Positions 34,926 through 45,749 of a stretch of 64,000 nucleotides of DNA are shown in pieces (position 1 is the stretch's first letter; each line of letters starts with the position of its first letter). Position numbers and translations under genes: made by a program. The notes beneath the pieces were generated by a model. That model searched no databases and was not told the origin of the DNA. It worked only from the letters and a program-made list of their open reading frames with translations. Source of the stretch: Ophiura sarsii (Eukaryota > Echinodermata > Ophiuroidea > Amphilepidida > Ophiuridae); contig CM069452.1 in NCBI GenBank assembly GCA_035610835.1, forward strand, positions 33,139,150-33,203,149, written 5' to 3'.

Positions 34926-35500
34926 CTTTAAGATTAAACGGGTGGCTGTTTCTACTGGGAAAGTTACCGTTAATTACCGGTAACAAACCTGGTTTGTGAA
35001 GGTTTTTGCGGTTATAAAACTTATCGTTAATTACCGTTATTTGGCTGTTTCTACTGGGGAACTTAACGGCAATCAACGGTAAGTTGCCCAGTAGAAACAG
35101 CCAGATAACATTAATCGGGATTGAAATCACATCATTGGTTGAAAGAGGCTTGAAAAGAAACCAACTTACTGTGAGCTGCCATATGATAGAATAATAGTAT
35201 TTGATGATAAGATTATCTTATACTCAAATCACTACAAGCTATTATCAATTGGCATTTACAGCAGCTTTTATCATTAATTGTCTCTATTCATTACTGTTTG
35301 CCAATAATGATGGCAATTTGCAGAACAAGTTCAAAACCTTTTTAACACTGTTTAAACTGGTTTTAACTGCAAAAAGATAGTAATAATCAGTGCTGATTTG
35401 TATGCGCTAACGATAGGGGCTGTTTTGTGTGCATTGTGACATACGTGAGACGTAAACAGTGGGCATGATACTAGTTTCCTAAAAGTTGAAATCCATCTAT
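34926..35500 (+). repeat. Orphan copy of the C1q gene 5' flank
   Basis: aaacgggtggctgtttctac through gatactagtttcctaaa aligns with 290-815 and 39625-40170, the sequence directly upstream of the two C1q genes. After about 35500 the similarity stops and no C1q coding sequence follows. It begins next to the inverted tRNA-bearing segment 34488-34925. Confidence 0.8.
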
Positions 35501-35803
35501 ACACATGGAAAAAAGTATCGCACCACTTTTTTTTGGTTGAAAAGTGCAAATGTGGCCTCGAATTTTGCCACCATGGTGTGATATTAAGGATCATTTGTTT
35601 GCGTAAGCTGTCCAACAAAATGTTGTGCAATAAAAGGGCCACATTTTAGTTTGTGACGTAATCGATGTAATGTTTTTTCAAGGCCAAGGGGAAAATGCAT
35701 ATTTTTGTCCAAAAACATGCATGAAAAAAGTTTGGGTTCGATTCTTACGGGGTGCTGCCTGTTTCTACTGGGCAAACTTACCGTTTCTTAGGTCTGTCAC
35801 ATA

Positions 35804-36223
35804 AAGCGTGTTTCTACTGGGGCACTGCAAAGTAAACACTTAGATTAAACGCTAAGATTAACCGGTAAGTTGTTAATCCCCCCCCCCCCTGTTTCTACTC
35901 GCGTAAAGTTACCGCTAAGTTTATCGATCCTAGTCGATGGGTCACGACATTTGACCTTTTGTAATACCAAACAATGCCACCGCACCTGACAAAGATTGCT
36001 TCACAATGTGTACAACCCAGCGTGACACGGTTCACGGCACAAACCGCTAAGATTAATCACCTTTCTGTTTCTATTGGGTTTCTTGCCGTTTCTTACCGGT
36101 TCCAAACCTGGTTTGTGAAGTTTTTTGGGATTACCAAAAATACCGATTCTTAGCGGGTTCTGCCTGTTTCTACTAGGCAAAGTTACCGATTCTTAGCGGT
36201 TTCTTCCCCAGTGGAAACACGCT
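35804..36223. mobile_element. MITE with AGCGTGTTTCTACTGGGG ends, copy 2
   Basis: Inverted ends AGCGTGTTTCTACTGGGG / CCCCAGTGGAAACACGCT and CATA on both sides (35800-35803, 36224-36227). The uninterrupted site at 21200-21298 has one CATA, proving a 4-bp duplication. It is in the opposite orientation to copy 1. A further partial copy lies just left (35750-35790). Confidence 0.9.
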
Positions 36224-36613
36224 CATAGTAGTGAATAGAGCTAATACAAATATGCCTATAGCGTACTGATTTTTTTCTTCTTCAAAATTTGGCAAAGGCC
36301 TCAATTAATTATCGCCCAAAATTTGTTTCATGGCAAACTCCTGACGTATAAGACGAATGCCCAACGAATGAGATACGAATACAGAATGCTGAGCGTATAA
36401 GTAGAGTCCAATAACAATGTCGAACGTACGCAACGAATGCCCATAAAATACGTATGCCTAACGTATGTGTCACGAAAAAATGACAACTTATCAGAACGTA
36501 CACCCAAATGTCCAAAAAATCTCGGGCAAACTTCTGTCTTGGATATACTGGGCGATGGCAAGCTGGTTCAGGTCAGTGACACTTCCATGTTGATACGACC
36601 AGAATAATAATAT

Positions 36614-37140
36614 TAATTATAATACATAATACTTATAGAGCGCCTTACAACAAGTTCTCAAAGCGCTATTGCCAATAATTATTTCGCTGTCATTACGAAA
36701 TCGTCAGAATCATTTCGCTTCATATACGTGGCTACTGGCTAGGCGCACACAGTATCAGCACTTAGATTGTAATATCACCCTTTTTAACAGCTCCCCAATC
36801 TCGCTTGGGTCAACGTTGAATACATATTATGATCGTACAAATACAGACTCGGGATGATCCCCTACTCTTTACGAAAGAGTCTGTGACATTTTTAACGTGC
36901 TCGGGTATTATAGCTCTTCCGATCGGGGACCATCATTTCTACGTGACTTCCGAACCACGGTGCGCTGATCATGCCTACTTCAATTTGTACGGTCTGAAGG
37001 AGGCATGGGGCAAGGTTGTATGGGAATTGCCGCAATTCGCATGTCAATTGAAATCAACAAAAACCCGAACTGAAACGAAGATTATTGTATCCGGAGTCTC
37101 TGATCCTCCATCTCTAATGACCAGCTGAGCAGGAATGATG
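36614..37140. mobile_element. SINE-like or short interspersed repeat
   Basis: Starts near tagagcgccttacaacaag (the cgctttacaa type common in marine animal repeats) and contains gggatgatcccctactct and gtgctcgggtatt, which recur at 37385-37450. No stable coding frame or domain was recognised. Confidence 0.5.
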
Positions 37141-37276
37141 AAGAAGCTAGCTCGGTGACGTCACAAATGTGACTGAAAAACACTACCTATACTGTAGATG
37201 TACGATACGCACGTTACTATACCGATAGTCTAGCGTCATGCACGTAGGGGTGGACGCCTGGTGAAAGTTGATGTAC

Positions 37277-37457
37277 ATACAGCTAATTCAGCGCCAAGTT
37301 GCAACATACAACACAAACAAAGAGAAATACAATAGATGACGAGTTCCTGTAATCTAGGAATGTGTGTGAATATAGACACAGACCGGGATGATCCCCTACT
37401 CTTTACGAAGGAGTCTGTGACCTATTAACGTGCTCGGGTATTGCTCTTCCGATGTAC
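37277..37457. mobile_element. 180-bp insertion with 7-bp target duplication
   Basis: GATGTAC lies at 37270-37276 and 37451-37457, while copy B (about 26293) has the equivalent site once, undivided. Its right half matches part of 36830-36915. A retroposed SINE fragment is likely. Confidence 0.75.
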
Positions 37458-38021
37458 GTCGGAATAAGTTGTGTATTCGTTGGCCATTCGTTAGTTATTC
37501 GTTAGAAAAACGCTATGTATACGTTGGGCATTCGCTAAGACAAAGTTCCAGATGGGTTGGACGTATATGGCCGAACAGCTGACGAAGAAGCAACACACCC
37601 AACGTGTGATACGTTCACACAGCGAATGCTCAACATGCTCAACGTAAACATAGCGTGTTACCATCACCGTCTTTGTTAAAACCTTTTTCTAGACCCCAGC
37701 GCACCTCTGCAAATTACAATTACAGTTTCTTCTCGTAATTTTCTCTTCCTTTTTTATCATATTTGAAGTTGTTCAATTAAAAGGCTTAACACACACATGT
37801 TTTTAACAATGACAAACACAGACCTTCTTGAAGAGACAAACAAAACCCTTTCTTTCTGAAGTATATTAACCTCGAACTTGTCCAATGGGTGCAAAATTCC
37901 GCCGAATAATACTCAAAGGTGCATGTGGTGTGCATGCACCATCCCTCCCATTTGGACACGCCAATGCTCATGTAATGTCCATCAGATGGCCTCTATCTAC
38001 ATGATCTATGTAGGTTCCAAG

Positions 38022-38526
38022 CAGTGCCGTAGCTAGGTTTTCATATGGGGGTGGGGCCAAAAATGACTGGTGTGAACCAACAAGGACTTTACCAGAAGGT
38101 CAACTTTTGCGAATTGCCGCCGAATCAGAAACTTGAGAGCGGACGGGGGTTGTGACGTGGTGATAAAGGACGGTGCTAATCTCAACCGACTCGTCCAACA
38201 CGACTCGACGCCACTGGTTATAAGGGAGGGTGCCCCTCAACCTTTTTGGATTATATCATTTGCAAGCCCTCACATGAGGGACCTGCATGGTGAGGACCAA
38301 CTGAGACAAAGTGGCTGGGACACACACACATTATTGACCGGCTCTGCCCAGACCTGTGCCGGGAAGAATGTACAAAGTAGGGAGCAAAAGAAAACATAAC
38401 AAAACAAATTTAAAAAACCCTTTATAATCTCTCTTTTATCCACTTGTTCTCATTCTTCTTCTTCTTCTTTTTTTGGTGTGTGCCGGGGACCGGGAGCACG
38501 TGCCCCCAGGCCCCCTGGCTACAGTG
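38022..38526. mobile_element. hAT-like insertion in copy C
   Basis: CAGTGCCGTAGCTAGG on the left and CCTGGCTACAGTG on the right bound 500 bp, of which copy B keeps only the outer ends. The interior has an 88-codon plus-strand frame (38133-38399) with no recognisable domain; I do not call it a gene. Confidence 0.45.
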
Positions 38527-39443
38527 CATAATAGTAATACGGTTGTTCAGTTTGGTGTACATTAATTAATTATACACGGATATTTTGTGGTTTGTGGATT
38601 TTGTTTTATTTTTATTTCTAAACTTTATATAAATCATCCATAGATTCGATCTAAAGCCTGCAATTATCATTTGTAATAAAGTGTTGCTATCTACTGAAGA
38701 TAGCACGTGTCTTGTTGATTTCAAGTTAATTCTGCTTTATATTTTTATTTTCAAAACAATTGGGTGTGTATTAAAGGAGTTAACATGGAATGTTAAACAT
38801 GCGCACGCCACTTGCGATCAGGGACATTAATTGTCTTCAATCTCCCCCGTATACTGATTGCCTCGCATTTGTTGTATATCTCATTTTGTGTCATTATTGC
38901 GACGACGGTAAAGGGACACACACATCACATGCCCTCTTACATGGGATTTGGGGACTTTTTCTCGTTGGTCGCATGTCTTGATTTAATCAAATGATGAGGC
39001 ATAAGACTGCATCTACATTGTAGAAAAGGTTTGCTATCTACTGAAGATAGCATAGAATTTATTTCACGTTTTTGCTGGATATTTTCATTTTCAAAACAAT
39101 TGGTTGGGTGTTAAAGGTGTTAACATGAATAATGTTACCCCCATTTTCATTATCGGCGCATTTTCAGAATTTCACACTCAAAGAATATGAAAGAAAAATG
39201 TTGACATTTGGCCTATTTTACCCGTATTCGGAAACTAAACATGGGGTAGATACAAGTCGGGATACAAAATAAATGTTTCGCTCCTTATATGAAGAGTTTT
39301 ATATGCATTACAACATAATATGAGTGTTTAGAAATTTGACCCTTATGGCCCTAACATACCTCAGCGTGCACTACGCCACTATGAGCGTGTTTTTACTGGG
39401 GCACTGCAAAGTTAACGTTTAGTTTTACCGGTAACGTTTTAAT

Positions 39444-39463
39444 CCCCCCCCCCCCCCCCCCCC
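39444..39463. repeat. Poly-C run (20 bp)
   Basis: Lies inside a relative of the AGCGTGTTTCT MITE (left end at 39383). The equivalent place in copy 2 (35878-35889) also has a C run of different length. Confidence 0.9.
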
Positions 39464-40184
39464 TTGTTTCTACACGCGAAAAGTTACCGCTAAGTTTATC
39501 GATCCTAGTCGTTGGGTCACGATATTTGACCTTTTGTTATACCAAAACAATGCCACCCCACCTGAAAAAGACTGCCACACATGAATATACGTGTATACGT
39601 CCGGGTCACAGAACTTAACGTTAAGATTAAACGGGTGGCTGTTTCTACTGGGAAAGTTACCGTTAATTACCGGTAACAAACCTGGTTTGTGACGGTTTTT
39701 GCGGTTACAAAACTTACCGTTAATTACCGTTATCTGGCTGTTTCTTCTGGGGGAACTTAACGGTAATTAACGGTAAGTTGCCCAGTAGAAACAGCCAGAT
39801 AACGTTAATCGGGATTGAACACACATCATTGGTTGAAAGAGGCTTGAAAAGAAACCAACCTACTGTGAGCTGCCATCTATGCTATAGTATTTGATGATAA
39901 GATTATCTTACTCAAATCAATACAAGCTATTATCAATTGGCATTTACAGCAGCTTTTATTATTTGTCTCTATTCATTACTGTTTGCCAAGAATTATGGTA
40001 ATTTGCAGAACAAGTTCAAAACCTTTTTAACACTGTTTAAACTGGTTTTAACTACAAAAAGGTCGTTATAATCAGTGCTGATTTGTATGCGCTAAAAATA
40101 GGGGCTGCGTTTTTTGTGTGCACTGTGACATACGTGAGACGTAAACAGTGGGCATGATACTAGTTTCCTAAATGTCAAAATCCA

Positions 40185-40193
40185 TATATATAG
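40185..40193 (+). promoter_or_regulatory. Candidate TATA box of C1q paralogue 2
   Basis: TATATATAG lies directly before the gagcgcccgtcg segment that is conserved upstream of both C1q genes. The paralogue at about 830 has catcttatg here. It is about 200 bp upstream of the ATG, consistent with a leader exon and intron. Confidence 0.4.
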
Positions 40194-40401
40194 AGCGCCC
40201 GTCGTAGCGGGTCGCCCAAAGAGGAAGCAGTGTGCTGTATTGTATTGAACGGGACTCTATGTGTGTTTATTATATGACCATGACATCGATATTGTACTAC
40301 ATTACTTCCAATGCCTATGTGAATGATTTGAAAACAATGTTAGAAGTATAACAACAATTGATATTCTCCCTATTTCTCATTTTTTTGAATGACAGATCAA
40401 A

Positions 40402-41481
40402 ATGGATCGTCGCTCTTTGCTTCACTTCATATTAGTCATCGGCCTCCTATCTAAACGTACACAGAGCACGGCTATTCCAGGATCTGAACTGGACCGATCG
40501 GAAAGCTGCAACACATGCTGTCGGGGATTGCAAGGGATTAATGGCATTCCTGGACCAGGTGGAATACCCGGATCTCCCGGCAACAATGGGTCGCCTGGCC
40601 TTGGACGTGATGGGATTCCCGGAAGAGATGGCTTATCTGGAAGGGATGCAGTGGGACTGAAAGGAGATAATGGGAGTAAGGGAGAGAAGGGAGATGCGGG
40701 GGTTGGAATTGGAGAAAGGGGACCATCGGGACCGCAAGGACCACTTGGTGAACGAGGTGAACCTGGAGCAAGAGGTATGGCTGGCAAAGTCGGTCCTATT
40801 GGTCCCGTTGGACCAATCGGTCCTATTGGTCCCGTTGGACCAATCGGTCCTATTGGTCCCGTTGGACCAATCGGTCCTATTGGTCCCGTTGGACCAATCG
40901 GTCCTATTGGTCCCGTTGGACCAATCGGTCCTATTGGTCCCGTTGGACCAATCGGTCCTATTGGTCCCGTTGGACCAATCGGTCTTGTTGGTCCTAGTGG
41001 TGTCATCGGGGCAACTGGTCGACATGGCACCAAAGGGGAGAGAGGCCTCCAAGGAATCAAAGGAGATCATGGACAACAAAGGCAGTCTGCTTTTAGTGTT
41101 CAGAAAACAGGAACCCAAGTAGCGGCAGCCACTAATGAGATCGTAACATTTGAAGAAGCACGTATCAATGCTGGTGATGATTTTAACTTGAGTACAGATC
41201 GCTTCGTTTGTCGCATTCCTGGTGTCTATTTCTTCACGTTCAACGCACATATTACGGAAACTGAATCACCCCATAATCCAGATATTACGTTGGTGAAGGA
41301 TAATATCATTGTAGCACGTGCGCGTTCCGAGCTGGGCGATACGCACGTTAGCAGCGCAACCATGCTTAATTTACTGAGAGGCAACCAGGTGTGGCTAAGA
41401 TTTACTGAGATTGGAGAAGGTATTGAAGGCGCAAACAACAAATGTCAGTTCTCTGGTTTTCTGCTCTATGAACAGTTGTAA
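40402..41481 (+). CDS. Secreted collagen-stalk C1q-domain protein, paralogue 2 (expanded stalk)
   Basis: A 359-residue single-exon frame with the same plan as the 1061-1978 gene. It has a signal peptide (residues 1-24), cysteine cluster CNTCC (36-40), collagen repeats (about 42-225) and a C1q head (about 227-359) ending [10 protein letters not shown]. It is exactly 54 residues longer because the nine-residue unit GPIGPVGPI is present seven times (131-193) instead of once. By hand count about 20 of roughly 133 head positions differ from paralogue 1, mainly in the segments equivalent to HVTETDSTKN and SNVGEGINGADD, which would lie in surface loops. A splice acceptor-like ACAG (40392-40395) precedes the ATG by a few bases, as in the paralogue. 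Likely a secreted trimeric recognition protein; the ligand is unknown. Confidence 0.93.
   Translation: MDRRSLLHFILVIGLLSKRTQSTAIPGSELDRSESCNTCCRGLQGINGIPGPGGIPGSPGNNGSPGLGRDGIPGRDGLSGRDAVGLKGDNGSKGEKGDAGVGIGERGPSGPQGPLGERGEPGARGMAGKVGPIGPVGPIGPIGPVGPIGPIGPVGPIGPIGPVGPIGPIGPVGPIGPIGPVGPIGPIGPVGPIGLVGPSGVIGATGRHGTKGERGLQGIKGDHGQQRQSAFSVQKTGTQVAAATNEIVTFEEARINAGDDFNLSTDRFVCRIPGVYFFTFNAHITETESPHNPDITLVKDNIIVARARSELGDTHVSSATMLNLLRGNQVWLRFTEIGEGIEGANNKCQFSGFLLYEQL
40792..40980 (+). repeat. In-frame 27-bp minisatellite, seven identical units
   Basis: The unit ggtcctattggtcccgttg plus gaccaatc occurs seven times without a single base difference. Paralogue 1 has one unit at 1451-1477. Six added units account exactly for the 162-bp length difference between the two coding regions. 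Confidence 0.98.
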
Positions 41482-41660
41482 ATATGATGATTCTCTTCAC
41501 CATCTGTAACATATCCTAGAGAAAAGGTGAACTCGCACATCGGGTACTTTCAGTTTCTTACTGTATATAAGCGCACAAATATTAAGTACATATTTCTCCA
41601 TTTTGGGAAAAAGGATGTTGAAATTCAGTAATCACTGATGAATCTGTGTAAGATAAACTA

Positions 41661-42302
41661 GCCTGCATTGCTGTGGCGTTTATCAAACTACGTGCATAAT
41701 TATATAAATGTTTCGGTGCGAATTCGCAAGTGGGTAGGTAATATTTTAATATTACCCACTTGCGGATTCGACTTACTCTTTTAAATTGTTCGTTACAATA
41801 GCATTGTAAAAGATCTTTGCATCAGTCTACGGGCGTGGGTGGGATGGGGGGCGGGGGGTGAGTGGTACTCGCCATTAATATAAAGGAATCTAATAAAAGG
41901 ATGAGTAAACAGATATAATAATATGGCTAAAATTGATAAGTCACACTCTTAAAAATGAATGATAAAAGCACCTATACCACCACGTCATGCGCACGATCAA
42001 AATATGAATTTCCTTATAATTATTTGATATGTTGGAAGGTCTTATTATATAACATATTGCAATGCATTTTAAAAATTCAAAAAACCTTTGTTGTTATGGC
42101 AGCGCCCATTGGTATCAGTACCACATTCAACAATGCTTTTCAAAAGATGATTGGGTGCCATCTTCCTCACGCTCTGCGTTTTAGACTGGCATCCACATCT
42201 CCAGTATATTTGTATTTATAAATAACTGTTACTGTATATGTTTACCGAGATGAAAACAAATAAAACTGAAACTGAAACTGATGAATGGTTGTGCTCGTAA
42301 AG
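41661..42302. other. Non-coding; short inverted repeat and A-rich 3' end of a repeat
   Basis: 41718-41775 contains an inverted pair (gcgaattcgcaagtgggta / tacccacttgcggattcg). 42200-42290 ends in aataaaactgaaactgaaac, a tail style seen in retroposons. No host gene recognised. Confidence 0.5.
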
Positions 42303-42739
42303 CAAGCGTGTGCAACCTGCGGCCCGTCGGCCGCTAATCTGCGGACGGCGAAGCAATCCCAAAATTCCCATTGATGCGGTCCGTTTTAATCGGAACCCCC
42401 TAGTTTACACAAATGGCGGATTGATTTTGTGTTGTGCTCCCTTATAATTAGTAGGGTGACGCGCTGCATTTAGTAAATATAACTCGAGGCGTGATTGCAT
42501 GATAAAATCCCTGGTTAAAATGGCGCTTACAGCATCAACAGCGAGTAAAAAGAGGAAATTACACGAAGAGAAGCGGGTATTCAATGAGAATGGACAGAGG
42601 ATTTTTCTTCCTAAGTTTCCCCTCCCCCTATTACTCCTCCTCCGGACGTGTTTTGGAATGTTTGACAATCACTGCGGCCCGTGAATGGATCTCAAAATCA
42701 CAATGAGATCCGGACGGTAGAAAAGGTTGCTCATGCTTG
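42303..42739. mobile_element. hAT-like element, internally deleted
   Basis: Ends CAAGCGTGTGCAACCT / AGGTTGCTCATGCTTG are inverted with two mismatches. Flanks tcgtaaag and tcgtataaag resemble an 8-bp target duplication with a small change. The GC-rich text near both ends (gcggcccgtcggccgc) is typical of hAT Charlie-type termini. A transposase N-terminus remains inside. Confidence 0.65.
42520..42684 (+). pseudogene. hAT transposase N-terminal remnant
   Basis: The frame opens MALTASTASKKRKLHEEKR and continues VFNENG before running into the right end of the element and stopping. A start with a KKRK basic stretch, then E.RVFNE, resembles the N-terminus of hAT-derived proteins of the ZBED/GTF2I-repeat type. 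All catalytic parts are missing. Confidence 0.5.
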
Positions 42740-42847
42740 TCGTATAAAGGAAACTGTTGTATGACTGTCTCCCCTTCTCCACCACCCTTATTTAGAGTAG
42801 GCTTTTTTGCACGCTTACTTCTGGTATCTTATAAATGAGGTTCTATA

Positions 42848-43442
42848 CACTCTTATTCTTGATTAGTCAAATTGTCCGTGTCATTTCTTTTTGACACATG
42901 TTTGTGTTACACTGATCAATTTATTGGTCGTTATGCGTCTGAAATGAGTTGGAAAAATGTGTAACTTTTTTTTGACATTGAAGTGTGTCAAATGGAACAA
43001 AGGGTCAAAATGATCATTTGAATACACTCTAAAAAGTGTGTTTAGAAAGTGATGGCAAAGATGTGTTTAGGAAAGGTATGTTTAGCGTATTGACTGTTAG
43101 TGTTTAGAAATTGAACACCAATGTTTAGTGATTTGACACATGACGTTTAGCCACGTTTAGCCTCTAAACATGTTTACAAAGTGATGGCAAGAATGTGTTT
43201 AGAAAAGTGTTTACTCGCTAAACACAGTTTTTAGAGTGTAGTATTCCGATTCAGATTTAACAAATAAAATGATCATTTTGACCCGGATATTTGTTACATT
43301 TGACACACTTCAGTGTCAAAAAAAAGGTGACACATTTTTCCGTGTTATTTTGACTAATAAGTTGTAGTTTCCCCGTGGATTAATTTTCTGTGTCAGATTT
43401 GACCATTTCCGTGTCAAATTTGACTAATCTAGAATAAGAGTG
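42848..43442. mobile_element. Palindromic MITE with TA target duplication
   Basis: CACTCTTATTCTTGATTAGT and its near-complement (ending 43442) are flanked by TA. The arms continue as imperfect inverted repeats through gtgtcaaa/tttgacac words. A second element sits at the centre (43025-43238). Confidence 0.85.
43025..43238. mobile_element. Nested palindromic MITE
   Basis: CACTCTAAAAA / TTTTTAGAGTG ends flanked by TA (43023-43024, 43239-43240). The interior repeats gtgtttag and its complement. It lies at the middle of the 42848-43442 element and has similar but distinct ends. Confidence 0.8.
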
Positions 43443-43444
43443 TA

Positions 43445-45448
43445 CCTGCAAGTAAAGTATCAAGTAAATATGGGCAATTTTTGAATTCTTTTGATAATCT
43501 GCTTTGGATACATCATTATAGGCCTGTGCCTGCAAACCCCTCCCACAGCCCCACTGTAATAAAATAAAATAAGTATTTTTCTGTGTAACATTAAATTCAT
43601 TTGTTCATTCCAATTTTTGATTTGGTGAGTGATTTTTTTCGTGTGGTAAACTGTTTGCGTGCATTTTATTGATTGGGCTTATATCCATTTTGGGGGGAAA
43701 ATAAAGAAGATAATAAAAAAAATTAAAAAAGTGATTGATTGGAAAAACATACCGTATTTGATTGGTATAATGTGTACCTATTTCATCATATACACATAAT
43801 ATTTCAAAGCATCAATCACACAAGTCCAGAGCACTTTCATGTTATTTTCTCAAATTCACTCAAATGGATGTAAGCCTTTTGCATATCAGCTCTTCAATAA
43901 TACAATAATAGGTGCGTAGGTCGAATCTTTAGCCTGCAATGATCCTTCTGTGAACCGTGCACTAGCTACGGTGTTCTAATTGCAAATGTTGATGAGAATA
44001 AAATAAGTCGCCTCCGATCAGTAGTCAGCATGTTACGCCTCTGCTCAAATGCCGGTACAAACTTCAATGCTTAGTTTCACAAAGTACAGAAGCTGTAGGC
44101 CTAATTGGCCCGAGATGAGCAAGGACATGAACATCAATTCTTAAATTAATATTGTCAAAAATGCATCAGTCTTGGGTTGATCTACTTATGAAAATGTATG
44201 CATTGGTATTTTCTAGTATATTTATTTAATTGTAAACATTTATTCATTGACTTATGAAATTAACGATTTCATATGGATTTGTTAAAATAATTTGTACGCA
44301 TCCCTCGCTACAGTTCACTAACTTCTCAGTGCAGTTACTCTCATCTTACCTAAGTGTCTAGGCTTAGCTGTTGATTTAACAGCTCATTTCTTATTTAATA
44401 TGCACTGTATGGCAAAACATTTCATCAGTCGTATCACGAAAGTGATGCCGTATAAATTGGGGTCCGTTCTGAATATTCGATTTTCGCACTCACATACCCT
44501 AGCTTTAATGATGACTTCCGATTTTTAATTTGATTCCCATTACTTTACTACTATGTTTTCTAATGTTTTACTATCTATCATCTCGTATTCGGCCAAGTAA
44601 AAAATAAGTAGTTTCACGTCCCCTCGCACATCCTTTTTCAGGAGTTCTGTGATTTTGTTGTTTTTCCATCCATGACTTGTTGGTTGAAATATTTAAGAAA
44701 CTTACATTTTGGTAATAGATTTGAGCAATTTAATGCATGTTCTGTGTTAATCTACACCCTACGATGAAATAAAAAAGATTTTACAAAGACCTCATCCTCT
44801 TCAGGCTACACAACCAATCACGCAACGCCATGCTGGTTATGGCGATTTCGCATTTTTTTTATTTTTAAAGTGCCCTCATCCTCCTTTTTTCCAAAGGTTA
44901 GGACGCTATAATCTGGTAATTAATTTCATTTGGCCATGTCATGATTGTCTTAGGGACTTAATTCGGGGATAAATATGAGGTTCGACCTCTCTATAAATAA
45001 TCTACCTTTTGCTTATTTAAATATCACTTTTAATCATCATAATTGACACCTTTTCGTAATTATAATTCATTTCAATATTGAATTAAAGATTAAACAAAAA
45101 GAATAATTGGTATACAACCCAGCCAAAATTCATTACAAAGGATTTCTGGTCTATGTGGCCATCTTAAATGATGACGATGATGATTATTACTTCATAGAGA
45201 TGCATAATCAGGGTAATGAAACATTAATTAGCTAAAAACCAACTCAGCAAAGCCGATGCTTTCGAGGGAAATCACAAAATATCAATCAAGCCGATGCTTT
45301 CGAGGGAATGCACCAAATATCATGCATTATAGGCTCTTCCTCTTACTAAATAGGAGTGAACCATTGATACTGAACCTAATATGGTTTCCGCGAGAGCGTA
45401 GCAACGCATTATACCGAGGCAGCGGTCGATCTTCATCTACCACTTACC
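43445..45448. other. Intergenic region upstream of PAM, nothing firm
   Basis: No gene recognised. A 21-bp phrase (aagccgatgctttcgaggga) occurs twice at about 45250 and 45288. Confidence 0.5.
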
Positions 45449-45462
45449 GTAACCCTGGCAAC
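45449..45462 (+). promoter_or_regulatory. Consensus RFX X-box
   Basis: GTAACC-CT-GGCAAC fits the RFX consensus GTNRCC N(0-3) RGYAAC exactly. It lies 287 bp upstream of the PHM/PAM start codon. RFX factors drive ciliary genes in animals. Function here is inferred. Confidence 0.5.
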
Positions 45463-45653
45463 GGCTCTGACGTTTTTTGATGACATTAAGCGAAGAAAAT
45501 AAGGGATGTAAATTGTATTCCATCTCTCTGCTATAGCAGCAGGCAGGCATTCTCGCCTCCTCTCAATTGAAAACGCTTGTACGCGGCGGCGCGGTTCATC
45601 ACCACGGATTACTTATAATAATAAATTCGTTGAGCTCTATCAAACCTGACCAC

Positions 45654-45661
45654 TGACGTCG
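45654..45661 (+). promoter_or_regulatory. CRE-like element
   Basis: TGACGTCG differs from the palindromic CRE (TGACGTCA) in one base and lies about 90 bp upstream of the PHM/PAM ATG, in the probable 5'-UTR or core promoter. Confidence 0.3.
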
Positions 45662-45749
45662 ACTTGACGGATTGAAATCGAAGAAAAACAAGACAACAGA
45701 GACATAAACGACGAAATTTTGACTTAAGCGAGACAACATAAACCTCATC

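Larger units (their letters stand above)
37252..41660 (+). repeat. Segmental duplication copy C (C1q block)
   Basis: Aligns with copy B up to about 39620 and with copy A from 38525 to about 41660. It is the most complete of the three blocks. It carries two insertions not in copy B: 37277-37457 and most of 38022-38526. Confidence 0.85.

Noticed and set aside
36829..37128. 99-codon plus-strand frame as a gene
   Set aside because: It overlaps a short interspersed repeat, part of which recurs at 37385-37450 in another context; no domain recognised.
38133..38399. 88-codon frame inside the 38022-38526 insertion
   Set aside because: No recognisable motif, no splice or promoter support, and absent from copy B.
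40422..41250. Long open frames on the minus strand and in the second plus frame across the C1q genes
   Set aside because: They are shadows of the collagen reading frame, produced by its repetitive GC-rich codons; only the plus frame has signal peptide, stalk and head.
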